64,000 nucleotides of DNA from Rhizobium halophilum (GCF_021648825.1 NZ_JAKJHS010000009.1:62001-126000); one strand, 5' to 3'. Shown: positions 26,559 through 35,064, counted from the first letter of the stretch. Numbers and translations are program-made. The notes: generated by a model not told the origin, from the sequence alone.

Positions 26559-28807
26559 TGCCCAGGAAGTCCTTCCATGATCTTGTCGATGGTGATCGGG
26601 AAATGACGGTGGCGGGTGCCGGTGGCGTGGAAGATCGCGTTGGCAACGGCGGCGCCGACGCCGACGATACCGATCTCGCCCAGTCCCTTGACCCCGATGG
26701 GGCTTGCCTTGTCATCCTCTTCCTCGACGAAGATGACGTCGATGTCATGGATGTCGGCATGGGCCGGCACGTGATATTCGGCGAGGTTGTGGTTCATGAT
26801 CCGCCCGGTGCGGTGGTCGATCATGCCTTCCTCGTGCAGCGCCATGCCAAGCCCCATGACGACGCCGCCCAGAATCTGGCTGCGGGCCGTCTTCGGGTTG
26901 ATGATCTTGCCGGCGGCAATCGCACTCACCACCCGCGTCACCCGCGGCACGCCAAGCTCGGCATCAATCCTGACTTCCACGAAGACGGCGGAATGGGTGT
27001 AGCTGATATATTTCTTCGCCTGTTCCTGGTCCGGCTCCACCTTGCCGTGCCCTTCCACTGACGACATCTCGTTGCTGCCGAGAATGTCGGCGATTGCAAG
27101 CCCGAGCTGGTCATTGCGGTCGAGCACGAGGCGGTTGTCGCGAATGGCGAGATCCTCGACGGCAGCACCCTTGAGCGGCGAGTTGTCCATTTTCTGCGCA
27201 AGCGACAGAAGCGTTTTCTTGATCTCCAGGCAGCCGGCCTGAACGGCCGAGCCGGACGAGGCGGCCGTCCAGGATCCACCTTCGACGGCCGTCTTCGGCA
27301 GGCTGGAATCGCCGATCAGGACGCTGACGCGGTCGATCGTTTGGCCGAGATTCTGCGCGGCAATCTGCGCGAGGATCGTGTAGGTGCCGGTGCCGATGTC
27401 CGACGCTGCCGCCGAAACGGTGATCTTGCCGTCCGGAAAGAGCCGTACCTTGGCTTCGGCAGGCGAAAGGGTCGCCTCCCAAACGCCGGTTGCCACGCCC
27501 CAACCGACAAGATCCTGGCCGTCGCGCATGGAGCCGGGCTCATGGCTGCGCTTGTCCCAGCCAAAGCGCTCCGCCCCCTCGCGATAGCAAAGGTCGAGCG
27601 CCTTGGAGGTCAGTTGCAGATCGTCGTTCTGATCGTAGGTGACGAAGTTTTTCCCCCTAAGTTCCAGGGGGTCCATGCCGACCTCGTAGGCGAGTTCGTC
27701 GATGGCCGATTCCAGCGCCAGAAAGCCGGTGGCAGCACCCGGAGCGCGCATGTCGCCCGGTGTCGACATGGTCGTCTTGGCAAGTTCGTAGGACAGCCTG
27801 ACGTTGTCGCACTTGTAGGTGAGGCCGGACCAGTTGACGACGTTTTCCTGGTAGTCCTCGTAAAGCGACGTGGCTTGCACCGCATGGTGGCGGACCGACA
27901 TCAGCCGGCCGTCGGCATCGGCGGCCACCTGCATGCGCTGGACGGTTGCCGGGCGCCAGGTGAGATAGAACATTTCGCGCCGGCTCATCTCCACCCTGAC
28001 GGAACGCTTCAGGTCGAGGCTTGCCATGACCGCGAAGATCAGTTGGTGCTTGGGGCGAAGGCCGGAGCCGAAGGCGCCGCCGACATAGGCGTTCACCACC
28101 CGCACCTGTTCCGGCTTCAGCCCGAAGACGCCGCAGACGAGGTCGTGGCTGTTTTGCGAGCCTTGCGTCTTGTCGTAGACGGTGAGCGTCCCGTCTTCGC
28201 TCCGGATGACGGAGGTACCGAAGAGCTCCATCGGATTGTGGTGCTCGCCTTCCTGCACATATTCCGCATCGATCTTGAAGGGCGCTGCGTCATAGGCGGC
28301 TTCGGCGTCGCCACGCGGGTCCGTCGGAAGGAAGTCCTCCTTGCGCGGCTCCGGCGGTACGTAGCTTTTCGCCTGCTCCACCTCGATATCGGTATGCGGC
28401 GCGTCGGCAGCATAATCGACGCGGATCAGATCGGCAGCGTCGCGGGCGGCCTCGAAGGTTTCGGCAATCACCAGTGCGATCGGCTGGCCATCGTAGAGGA
28501 TGCGGTCGTTCTCCAGCGGCCGGAACGGGTGGCCGGGAAGCGCGACCTCGTCCTTCCAGGCATCATCCGACGAGGCCAGAGCGGGGCGGTTCTTGTGGGT
28601 ATACACCTTCACCACACCCGGATAGGCTTCCGCCTTGGATGTGTCGATGGAGGCGATCCGGCCGCTCGCGACCGTCGCGTAAAAGGCATGACCGAAGAGC
28701 ATGCCGGGATCGTGGTACTCGGCGGCATAAGGGGCGGTGCCGGTGACCTTGAGCGGGCCGTCGATGCGCGGCAGCGGAGACCCGAAGACGTTTTTCTCGT
28801 TCAGCAT
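26555..28807 (-). CDS. Molybdenum hydroxylase large subunit (PaoC/YagR-like)
   Basis: 750 residues of the xanthine dehydrogenase/aldehyde oxidase family, molybdopterin-binding subunit. It begins LPRIDGPLKVTGTAPYAAEY, contains YVGGAFGSGLRPKHQLIFAV, MRAPGAATGFLALESAIDEL (the R-P-G signature at the cofactor), and near the end GVKGLGEIGIVGVGAAVANA with the catalytic Glu. It hydroxylates an aldehyde or aromatic heterocycle with water; the substrate cannot be told. Gene order on the minus strand is 2Fe-2S subunit, FAD subunit, this subunit, as in paoABC. Fourteen bases separate it from the FAD gene. No MocA/XdhC/PaoD chaperone is in the window. Confidence 0.94.
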   Translation of the reverse strand: MLNEKNVFGSPLPRIDGPLKVTGTAPYAAEYHDPGMLFGHAFYATVASGRIASIDTSKAEAYPGVVKVYTHKNRPALASSDDAWKDEVALPGHPFRPLENDRILYDGQPIALVIAETFEAARDAADLIRVDYAADAPHTDIEVEQAKSYVPPEPRKEDFLPTDPRGDAEAAYDAAPFKIDAEYVQEGEHHNPMELFGTSVIRSEDGTLTVYDKTQGSQNSHDLVCGVFGLKPEQVRVVNAYVGGAFGSGLRPKHQLIFAVMASLDLKRSVRVEMSRREMFYLTWRPATVQRMQVAADADGRLMSVRHHAVQATSLYEDYQENVVNWSGLTYKCDNVRLSYELAKTTMSTPGDMRAPGAATGFLALESAIDELAYEVGMDPLELRGKNFVTYDQNDDLQLTSKALDLCYREGAERFGWDKRSHEPGSMRDGQDLVGWGVATGVWEATLSPAEAKVRLFPDGKITVSAAASDIGTGTYTILAQIAAQNLGQTIDRVSVLIGDSSLPKTAVEGGSWTAASSGSAVQAGCLEIKKTLLSLAQKMDNSPLKGAAVEDLAIRDNRLVLDRNDQLGLAIADILGSNEMSSVEGHGKVEPDQEQAKKYISYTHSAVFVEVRIDAELGVPRVTRVVSAIAAGKIINPKTARSQILGGVVMGLGMALHEEGMIDHRTGRIMNHNLAEYHVPAHADIHDIDVIFVEEEDDKASPIGVKGLGEIGIVGVGAAVANAIFHATGTRHRHFPITIDKIMEGLPGQ

Positions 28808-28820
28808 GAGGGGATCTCCT

Positions 28821-29837
28821 TCAGCGGATCTGCTTGTCGGACTGGACCTGGGGCGTGCCGGCGGCGGCCTGCTTCAGCGCCCGGACGATCGCTTTGCGAG
28901 CCATCGGGATCTTGAAGTCGTTGTCGCCCTGGCCTTCAGCGCCAGCGAGCAACCGGTCAGCGAGCGCCGCGAAGGTCTCTTCCGTTGCCGGCTGGCCAGC
29001 GAATTCGGCTTCTGCCAGGCTGTCCCGCCAGGGCTTGTGCGCAACACCGCCGAGCGCGATGCGCATGTCAACGATCATGCCGTTCTTCACGTCTAGCGCG
29101 GCGGCGACCGAGACGAGCGCGAAGGCGTAGGAGAGCCGGTCACGCAGCTTCAGGTAGCTGTGATGGCCGGCGAAGTGATTGCCCTCCAGCCGCACCGCCG
29201 TGATGATCTCGCCGTGGCGCATGGTGTTATCGCGCTCGGGATGATCGTCGGGGAGGCGGTGGAAGTCGGAGAACGGAATGTCGCGGCGGCCGTCCGGTCC
29301 CTCGACCTCGACGATCGCGGCAAGGGCGGCAAGGGCCACGCACATGTCCGACGGGTGCGTGGCGATGCAGTGCTCGCTGGCCCCGAGGATCGCATGAATA
29401 CGGTTGACGCCGCCGATGGCGCCGCAGCCGGAGCCGGGCTCGCGCTTGTTGCAGGGCGTCGACGGGTCGTAGAAGTAATAGCAGCGGGTTCGCTGCAGGA
29501 GGTTTCCGCCGGTGGTGGCGGCGTTGCGAAGCTGCGGCGAGGCGCCGGCGAGGATCGCGCTGCAAAGCAGCGGGTAGCGCTCGGTGACGGCCGGGTGATG
29601 GGCAACTGTGGCGTTGGAGACGAGCGCCCCGATGCGGATCGAGCCGTCGGGCAGTTCCTCGATCTCCTTCAGCGGCAAGCGGTTGATGTCGACGATCGCC
29701 GCGGGGCGCTCGACATCATATTTCATCAGGTCGATCAGGTTGGTGCCGCCCGCGAGCAGCCGGGCCGTCGGGTTGGCGGCAAGGGCGGCCATGGCATCGC
29801 CGAGCGTTTCGGCGCGGGTATAGGAAAAGGGCCTCAT
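28821..29837 (-). CDS. Molybdenum hydroxylase FAD-binding subunit (PaoB/YagS-like)
   Basis: 338 residues from ATG 29837, which overlaps the stop of the 2Fe-2S gene (ATGA). FAD-binding fold: MRPFSYTRAETLGDAMAALA, RLLAGGTNLIDLMKYDVERP and ASPQLRNAATTGGNLLQRTR. The segment RCYYFYDPSTPCNKREPGSG followed by CGAIGG carries the extra cysteines that bind a [4Fe-4S] cluster in the PaoB/YagS branch; this separates it from ordinary xanthine dehydrogenase. It passes electrons from the molybdenum centre through Fe-S clusters to FAD and on to an acceptor. Confidence 0.94.
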   Translation of the reverse strand: MRPFSYTRAETLGDAMAALAANPTARLLAGGTNLIDLMKYDVERPAAIVDINRLPLKEIEELPDGSIRIGALVSNATVAHHPAVTERYPLLCSAILAGASPQLRNAATTGGNLLQRTRCYYFYDPSTPCNKREPGSGCGAIGGVNRIHAILGASEHCIATHPSDMCVALAALAAIVEVEGPDGRRDIPFSDFHRLPDDHPERDNTMRHGEIITAVRLEGNHFAGHHSYLKLRDRLSYAFALVSVAAALDVKNGMIVDMRIALGGVAHKPWRDSLAEAEFAGQPATEETFAALADRLLAGAEGQGDNDFKIPMARKAIVRALKQAAAGTPQVQSDKQIR

Positions 29838-30358
29838 TCCGCAGCCTCCCGCATGCCGACCTTCACTTCCTGGTCCATGACGTCCTGGATCGCATCGGCG
29901 ATGTTGGTATAGGCGCCGCAGCGACAGAGATTGCCGCTCATCATCTCGCGGATTTCCTCGCGGCTTCTGCCGTGACCCTCCCTGAGAAGGGCCACGGCGG
30001 AACAGACCTGCCCGGGTGTGCAATAGCCGCACTGGTAGGCGTCGTGCTCCACGAAGGCCTTCTGCACCGGGTGCATGTCGTCCGGCGTGCCGAGGCCTTC
30101 GATGGTGGTGACGTTTGTGCCGTCGAGGGTGACGGCGAGCTTGAGGCAGGAGTTGATCCGCTCGCCATCGATCAGCACCGTGCAGGCGCCGCACTGGCCG
30201 TGGTCGCAGCCCTTCTTGGTGCCGCTGAGCTGCAGGGAGGGGCCGCGAAGCAGGTCGAGCAGCGTGACCCACGGGTGGATTTCGAGGTCGTGGCGGTGGC
30301 CGTTGATGGTCAGTGCAACCCGCGTCTTCGGCTGCGCATGTGCCGTGGCGATGTCCAT
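29834..30358 (-). CDS. Molybdenum hydroxylase 2Fe-2S subunit (PaoA/YagT-like)
   Basis: 174 residues from ATG 30358 with AAAGGG upstream. Two [2Fe-2S] domains: a plant-type one with KKGCDHGQCGACTVLIDG and INSCL, and the helical one with YQCGYCTPGQVCSAVALL and NLCRCGAYTNI. The E. coli homologue has a Tat signal and works in the periplasm; here there is no twin-Arg leader (MDIATAHAQPKTRVALTING), so the enzyme is probably cytoplasmic. It is the first gene of the operon. Confidence 0.94.
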   Translation of the reverse strand: MDIATAHAQPKTRVALTINGHRHDLEIHPWVTLLDLLRGPSLQLSGTKKGCDHGQCGACTVLIDGERINSCLKLAVTLDGTNVTTIEGLGTPDDMHPVQKAFVEHDAYQCGYCTPGQVCSAVALLREGHGRSREEIREMMSGNLCRCGAYTNIADAIQDVMDQEVKVGMREAAE

Positions 30359-30610
30359 GAAGAGCCCTTTCCGGAAAGTGGTGCCGTGGTAACGGAAGGG
30401 CTTTGCGATTGTTCCGGCACGGTCTGACTGATGCGGAGGGCGGCAGTTCACGGCATTGCGGAGGACGAGCGGAAGCCCAGCGTACCAAGCAGAGCTGTCG
30501 CCGGAGGGCGTGTATCCTGGCGCCGATCTCTTTTGCCGAACTTTCTGGGGAACATAGACTTTAGTATACTGTTAATCGAGGCATCACCCACTGCGACAAG
30601 GTGACCGATC

Positions 30611-30847
30611 ATGCTTCGATTAAGCCAACTCGGATTTTGTGCGCTGGCCTTCATCGCGCTTCAGCTTGCCATCGGCACCGGACTTCGCGTCGGTGGCTGG
30701 ACGGGGTTCTGGATGGCGGCGGTATCCATATTCCTGCTGGTCCTGCTGGTCATCGAGGAGATGGCCGGGGTAGACCTCAAGAAATCGATGATATCGCAGC
30801 CGCAGGAAGAGCGGCGAAGGCGGGAACGCAACCGCGACCGCTGGTGA
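30611..30847 (+). CDS. Small membrane protein, 78 aa
   Basis: Starts at ATG 30611 with AAGGTGA about seven bases upstream. Two hydrophobic segments (CALAFIALQLAIGTGL at about 10-25 and GFWMAAVSIFLLVLLVIEEM at about 32-51) are followed by a highly charged, Arg/Glu-rich tail (EERRRRERNRDRW). This looks like a real inner membrane protein with a cytoplasmic tail, but I know no family. It stands alone between the molybdenum operon (divergent) and the GTA-like cluster. Confidence 0.5.
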   Translation: MLRLSQLGFCALAFIALQLAIGTGLRVGGWTGFWMAAVSIFLLVLLVIEEMAGVDLKKSMISQPQEERRRRERNRDRW

Positions 30848-30995
30848 GGCCGAACCAGTTTCTTGTTTCCCTTCAATGCCTTGCGCGACCGAAGACGGAC
30901 CAGTCGGTCTTCTCGGACTAAGCCAGCGCTCTTCGATCGTTGCAGAGGTGGTGGTTTATTCGCTACATAAAATCACCGTGATAGGAATTTAATCC

Positions 30996-31115
30996 TTGAC
31001 GGCGTTACGGTCGTCTGGTAGGGTTCAGGCATAGTCGAAGATCTGTAGCCGGCCGGCAGCCGGTTGCAGAGCTTCCAGTCAAAGCTGGCCCGGCCCCCTG
31101 CGCCGGGCCTTTTTT
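30996..31115 (+). ncRNA. Candidate small RNA with promoter and terminator
   Basis: A TTGACG box (30996-31001) and TAGGGT (31019-31024) with a 17-base spacer could start a transcript at about 31031. A strong terminator ends at 31115: an eight-base GC stem (31087-31094 with 31102-31109) followed by six Ts. The 85 bases between contain no open frame of note and can fold (CCGGCCGG-rich arms at 31050-31066). It may also be a leader of the GTA-like cluster or simply the terminator of upstream transcription. No known family recognised. Confidence 0.4.
31087..31115 (+). terminator. Rho-independent terminator ahead of the GTA-like cluster
   Basis: GGCCCGGC pairs with GCCGGGCC across a seven-base loop and is followed by TTTTTT. 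It lies about 80 bases upstream of the first cluster gene, shielding it from upstream transcription. Confidence 0.88.
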
Positions 31116-31194
31116 CGTTCTGACGCCGGATGCCCCTGTCGCCGGAGCCCCTTGCCGGGCTCGCCGGGCGACGGCGCGTGGCTGGAGATTTGCC

Positions 31195-31899
31195 GTGGAT
31201 CATGCCGATCAACCCGAAGCCGTCGATCCGCTGGCGGTGGACCTTGCGCTGTTCGGCTGCTGGGAGGCCGCACCCGCCTATCGCGACGCGCTGCCGGAAG
31301 GCGATGTGCTGGCCGAGGATGTGCGGGCGGTGGTGCTTGAGACGAAGTCCGCGGAAGGGGCGCAGGTTTCCGCGGCGGACGGGCTGCGGCGGCTCCTGAA
31401 CGAGATGACGGTGGAGATGCGCGGTCAGTTCGACGCCTTTCGCAAGATGCGGATTGCGGCCGAGGGCCTACTTGCCGGTGGCGACGAGACGGCGGGAAAG
31501 CTTGCCCGCGCCGACATCAAGGCAGCGACCGACGCCATGTCGCTGATCGTCCGCACGCTGGAAAAGGTCGACAGCCTGCAGCGCCAGCTTGCCCGTGACC
31601 GCGAGGACGAGGCGGAGCGCGCGGCAGAGGCAAGCGGCTATGGGGAGGCGAAGGAACGCTTCATCCAGATGATCAAGGACCGTGCCGATGAAGATGCCTT
31701 CCGTCTTTACGAGGCCTGGAAGCGGGATGGTCCGCCAACCTGGGTATCGGAGCGTCTCGGCGACCAAGCCAGACAGCCAGCGGACGATCAGGCTGCGAAA
31801 CGAGAAGCTTCTGGGCAAAACGGTGAAGGTGTCGTCGGACATGGGCCGAGGCTTCGAGAGGATTATCGTGGCCCGGGAAAGGGCGAAGCGCACGGCTGA
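31195..31899 (+). CDS. Putative small terminase, position g1 of the GTA-like cluster
   Basis: 234 residues starting at GTG 31195 with GGAGATTT upstream. The middle part is helical and coiled-coil-like: LLNEMTVEMRGQFDAFRKMR, then KAATDAMSLIVRTLEKVDSL and QRQLARDREDEAERAAEASG, followed by YGEAKERFIQMIKDRADEDA. This kind of helical protein directly before the large terminase matches the small terminase position in Rhodobacter-type GTA clusters. The last 50 residues (after FRLYEAWKRDGPPTW) have a different composition and overlap the frame of the next gene, so the true C-terminus may be altered by an indel. Assignment is by position and shape, not by a clear motif. Confidence 0.55.
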   Translation: MDHADQPEAVDPLAVDLALFGCWEAAPAYRDALPEGDVLAEDVRAVVLETKSAEGAQVSAADGLRRLLNEMTVEMRGQFDAFRKMRIAAEGLLAGGDETAGKLARADIKAATDAMSLIVRTLEKVDSLQRQLARDREDEAERAAEASGYGEAKERFIQMIKDRADEDAFRLYEAWKRDGPPTWVSERLGDQARQPADDQAAKREASGQNGEGVVGHGPRLREDYRGPGKGEAHG

Positions 31900-33385
31900 C
31901 CTGGGTGCGGCGCTCGTCGGATCGATGCACGACGATGCGAAGTCAGTGTCGCCTGAGACCTCTACTCTCGAAGGTGAGATGTCGCGGGAGACAAGAGAGC
32001 AGGCTCTCTGCCCTAGCGGCTTGCAGGAGTTTAGCTCCGGCGACGCAGGGGTACCCCCCTCTGCCCTGTCGGGCATCTCCCCCTCAAGGGGGGAGATCGA
32101 AGGACCGGGTGCGCCACCTTTTCTCACCACGGGAAGAGAAGATCCGTACGAAGATTTCCACATCGGGTTCGAACGCGAGTGGCGCTTTGCCGGCCGGCGC
32201 GAGCAAAGGCCGCCGCCGGGGGACTGGCGGACGTGGCTGGTCATGGGCGGGCGCGGTTCGGGCAAGACGAGGGCTGGGGCGGAATGGGTGCAGGCGCTGG
32301 TCTGTGCCGATGGGAACCGCTCGGAGCTTCGGATCGCGCTGGTGGCGGAGACGCTGGGCGAGGCGCGCGAGGTGATGGTGGACGGGGTTTCCGGCATCTG
32401 CCGGATCGCTCGCGGGCGCCAGAGGCCCGAGTTCGAGATCTCGCGCCGGCGGATCATCTGGCCGAACGGGGCGGTGGCGCAGGTCTTCTCCTCGGAAGAT
32501 CCGGAAAGCCTGCGCGGGCCGCAGTTCCATTACGCCTGGTGCGACGAGTTGGCGAAGTGGAAGCATGCGGAGGAGACCTTCGACATGCTGCAATTCGGCT
32601 TAAGACTCGGCCGTGAACCGCGGCAGCTGGTGACGACGACGCCGCGGCCGGCGCCGCTCCTGAAACGGCTGATGGCCGACGCCGGCACGCGGCTGGTGCG
32701 GATCGCCACCAGGGACAATGCCGGGAATCTGGCGCCCGGCTTCCTCGTCGAGCTGCAGAAGCGCTATGGCGGCACGAGGCTTGGGCGGCAGGAAATCGAC
32801 GGCGAACTGATCGAGGACCGCGAGGACGCGCTGTGGAAGCGCGCCGAGATCGAGGCCTGCACCATCCGGGTGACGGAGGCGCTGCGGCGCATCGTCGTGG
32901 CGGTCGATCCGCCGTCGGGCTCCGGCGAGCATTCCTGCTGCGGCATTGTCGTGGCGGGGCTGGATGCCGGCGGACGGGCGGTGGTGCTGGCGGATTGTTC
33001 CGTTGAGGGCATGACGCCGGCCGGCTGGGCGAAGGCGGTGGCGAACACCTACCGACGCTTTGCTGCCGACCGGATCGTCGCCGAGGTAAACCAGGGTGGC
33101 GAGATGGTGGCGGCGATGCTGAGAAGCGTCGACGTGTCCCTGCCGCTGACGCAGGTCAGGGCAACGCGCGGCAAATACCTGCGGGCCGAGCCGGTAGCCG
33201 CCCTCTACGAGCAGCGGCGGGTGGTGCATGCGGGGCGGTTCGTGGAACTGGAAGATCAGATGTGTGATTTCGGGCCGGAGGGCTTGTCCTCGGGCCGCTC
33301 GCCCGACCGGCTGGACGCGCTGGTCTGGGCGCTCACGGCTCTCCTGATCGAGGGGCATGGAGAGCCGCGGGTGCGGGGGATCTAG
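31682..33385 (+). CDS. Large terminase (GTA g2), with questionable N-terminal region
   Basis: The conserved enzyme runs from about 32140 to the stop: FEREWRFAGRREQRPPPGDW, Walker A at residues 189-196 (GGRGSGKT), LRGPQFHYAWCDELAKWKHA with the Walker B-like acidic pair, and the nuclease domain with VAVDPPSGSGEH and RSPDRLDALVWALTAL. It is the motor and nuclease for packaging DNA into HK97-type heads; GTA versions package random host DNA. The frame stays open back to 31682 but the first 150 residues are doubtful: part overlaps the small terminase and part is encoded by a palindromic repeat (31966-32110). No standard start codon is found between the repeat and the conserved core, so translation must begin in or before the repeat, for instance ATG 31979 (after GAAGGTGAG). 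Confidence 0.85.
   Translation: MPMKMPSVFTRPGSGMVRQPGYRSVSATKPDSQRTIRLRNEKLLGKTVKVSSDMGRGFERIIVARERAKRTADLGAALVGSMHDDAKSVSPETSTLEGEMSRETREQALCPSGLQEFSSGDAGVPPSALSGISPSRGEIEGPGAPPFLTTGREDPYEDFHIGFEREWRFAGRREQRPPPGDWRTWLVMGGRGSGKTRAGAEWVQALVCADGNRSELRIALVAETLGEAREVMVDGVSGICRIARGRQRPEFEISRRRIIWPNGAVAQVFSSEDPESLRGPQFHYAWCDELAKWKHAEETFDMLQFGLRLGREPRQLVTTTPRPAPLLKRLMADAGTRLVRIATRDNAGNLAPGFLVELQKRYGGTRLGRQEIDGELIEDREDALWKRAEIEACTIRVTEALRRIVVAVDPPSGSGEHSCCGIVVAGLDAGGRAVVLADCSVEGMTPAGWAKAVANTYRRFAADRIVAEVNQGGEMVAAMLRSVDVSLPLTQVRATRGKYLRAEPVAALYEQRRVVHAGRFVELEDQMCDFGPEGLSSGRSPDRLDALVWALTALLIEGHGEPRVRGI
31966..32110. repeat. Rhizobial-type palindromic intergenic element inside the terminase frame
   Basis: The right arm has a strong hairpin, ATCTCCCCC and GGGGGAGAT with a short loop (32075-32097), preceded by CTCTGCCCTGTCGGGC. 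The left arm (CTCTCGAAGGTGAGATGTCG, 31966-31985) is a degenerate inverted copy. Elements with such GGGGGAGAT arms are scattered between genes of rhizobial genomes (RIME-like). Here it is in frame within the 5' part of the large terminase. Boundaries are approximate. Confidence 0.6.
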
Positions 33386-33386
33386 G

Positions 33387-33527
33387 TTATTCGGCTGCCT
33401 GAAGACGCGGCTGGGGTGCCGCGTTTTCCCGCATCTGGCGCCATTCGGATTCAAGACGATCGAGAACGTGCTGCGGTATCGGCTGCTGCTTGGGCTGCGG
33501 GGCCGGGGCTTGCGGGTTCATCATCAT
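33387..33527 (-). CDS. Small protein of 46 aa, antisense in the GTA-like cluster
   Basis: On the minus strand, ATG 33527 (followed by two more ATGs) to TAA 33387, with GGAGAG just upstream. The protein begins MMMNPQAPAPQPKQQPIPQ, then HVLDRLESEWRQMRENAAPQ and RLQAAE: a Pro/Gln-rich start and one amphipathic helix. The composition is that of a real protein, and the stop lies one base after the terminase stop. It is the only minus-strand gene in the head-gene part of the cluster. No family recognised. Confidence 0.5.
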   Translation of the reverse strand: MMMNPQAPAPQPKQQPIPQHVLDRLESEWRQMRENAAPQPRLQAAE

Positions 33528-33682
33528 GATCTCTCCATCTCAAAGGCCGACCAAAACGTCCTGTGGCACCGTTGGTTCCACAAGATGAAGGAATTGTAAA
33601 TCGAGCCCTAACCACTTCAAACGATTTAGTTTTTCTAAACCGATTGAAAGAGGGCGAATTCTTCCCGATGGAGTTAACAGGC

Positions 33683-34315
33683 ATGGTTTCCACGGCGATC
33701 GACCGACCCTTCTTCTTTGCGCGGGTAAGGCAGAAGCCGTTCCAAGGGCGGCTGACGCAGCGGCAGGTAGATGGGCTCTCGGCCATTCTCGATGGCTGGT
33801 GCGCACGCACCGGGGACGACGGCGCGGCGACGGGCAGGCGCGAGCTCGCTTACGTGCTGGCGACGGCCTTCCACGAGACCGCAGCGAGCATGCAGCCGGT
33901 GCGCGAAACGCTGGCGCGGACAGATGCCGAGGCGATCCGCCGGCTGGACGCCGCCTTTGCGTCCGGGCGGCTTGGGACGGTGAAGGCACCCTACTGGCGG
34001 CGAGACGGGGACCACAAATCCTGGTTTGGTCGGGGGCTTGTGCAACTTACCCACCGGCGCAACTACGAGATTATGTCGGAAGTGACAGGGGTGGACCTCG
34101 TTTCGGACCCGTGCCAGGCGATGGAAATGGACGTGTCGGTGGCGATCCTGATCGAGGGCATGCGCCGCGGCAGCTTCACCGGCCACCGCCTGGAGGACTA
34201 TTTCGGGTCGGGACGCGAGGACTGGGTGGGGGCGCGCAAGATCATCAATGGGCGGGACCGCGCGACCCTCGTGGCGGGGCATGCACGGAACTTCGCGCGG
34301 GCACTCAGTTGTTGA
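33683..34315 (+). CDS. Glycoside hydrolase family 19 / endolysin-like protein
   Basis: About 210 residues from ATG 33683 (GGAGTTAACAGG upstream); an ATG at 33668 is an alternative. The chitinase-like fold appears in ELAYVLATAFHETAASMQPV, with the catalytic Glu in FHETA, then WFGRGLVQLTHRRNYEIMSE and ARKIINGRDRATLVAGHARN. GH19-type enzymes in phages cut peptidoglycan and act as endolysins. It is not part of the canonical GTA order at this position (between terminase and portal), so it is a cargo gene or a moved lysis gene. A lysis role would fit particle release. Confidence 0.85.
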   Translation: MVSTAIDRPFFFARVRQKPFQGRLTQRQVDGLSAILDGWCARTGDDGAATGRRELAYVLATAFHETAASMQPVRETLARTDAEAIRRLDAAFASGRLGTVKAPYWRRDGDHKSWFGRGLVQLTHRRNYEIMSEVTGVDLVSDPCQAMEMDVSVAILIEGMRRGSFTGHRLEDYFGSGREDWVGARKIINGRDRATLVAGHARNFARALSC

Positions 34316-34386
34316 TGTCCCCTCCAGCGGAACCTGATCTGCTGCCGCCCCGTTGCGTCCGCTCATGATGGTCAGGGATAAGCCGC

Positions 34387-35028
34387 ATGTGGACTTGGCT
34401 CAGCGAGAATAACGGTGTCGTGTCGGCGGTTGCGAGCGTCGCAACGCTGTTTGTATGGGTGCTTTATCTGCAGCTGTTCTACAGGAGCTACCGGCACCAG
34501 TTGCGGCCGAAGATCATGATCACGCGCGGGGGCGGACATTCGCTTACAGCCCGTTGCATGGTCACGAATATGAGCCCAGAGATCGTCTTCCTTCAGGCGA
34601 TCATCGTCAGGCTGAACTTCGGAGGCGGTGACCTGCTTTGTTCGCTAAGCGATGTGGAGCGAGTGGCGGCTCAAGGGCGTGACCAGCGAAGCGAGCTCTT
34701 CCAGGGGCCGCTGTCAAGTGGCGACTATCTTGATCTCGGCTCGTTTGAGGATCTGGTAAAGGCGGCCATGGCAAGCTGTGCACCGGACGGTGTGATCGAT
34801 GAGCTACAGGAGCTCGGCATTACCGCCATTGGCACCTATACCTGGCATGATCAGCTGGTTGCCGCGGAGCGGGTTTTCGTTGTGCGTGATCACAGCGGAA
34901 AGAGGCTGCTAAAGTCGGAGCAGCCGATGGCCCGGCAGATCCGCTCGCGGCGCGAAAAACGCCGACTTCTGAATGTGCTACGGGACCAGGCGAGCGACGT
35001 GTCCGTGGGCGTGGCATCGGCGGATTAA
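34387..35028 (+). CDS. Hypothetical protein with one membrane helix
   Basis: 213 residues. The N-terminus has one hydrophobic helix (about residues 10-31, VSAVASVATLFVWVLYLQLF) followed by a basic segment and a beta-rich soluble domain (PKIMITRGGGHSLTARCMVT, NMSPEIVFLQAIIVRLNFGG). The tail is Arg-rich. I do not recognise a family. Its codon use is less GC-biased than the surrounding structural genes, and it separates the lysozyme-like gene from the portal, so it is probably a late insertion into the cluster. Confidence 0.6.
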   Translation: MWTWLSENNGVVSAVASVATLFVWVLYLQLFYRSYRHQLRPKIMITRGGGHSLTARCMVTNMSPEIVFLQAIIVRLNFGGGDLLCSLSDVERVAAQGRDQRSELFQGPLSSGDYLDLGSFEDLVKAAMASCAPDGVIDELQELGITAIGTYTWHDQLVAAERVFVVRDHSGKRLLKSEQPMARQIRSRREKRRLLNVLRDQASDVSVGVASAD

Positions 35029-35064
35029 CGCGCGGCGTTCCTTTAAACAACAGGGTGGAAAAAG

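Noticed and set aside
29838..30488. Long N-terminal extension of the FAD subunit frame
   Set aside because: Arg/His/Pro-rich shadow of the 2Fe-2S subunit gene; the family start is MRPFSYTRAE at 29837.
31021..31060. tRNA-like GGTTCAGGC in the candidate small RNA
   Set aside because: No acceptor stem, anticodon arm or CCA context could be fitted.
33357..33599. Plus-strand frame of 80 codons after the terminase
   Set aside because: Composition is noncoding-like and it is the mirror of the more convincing minus-strand gene at 33387-33527.
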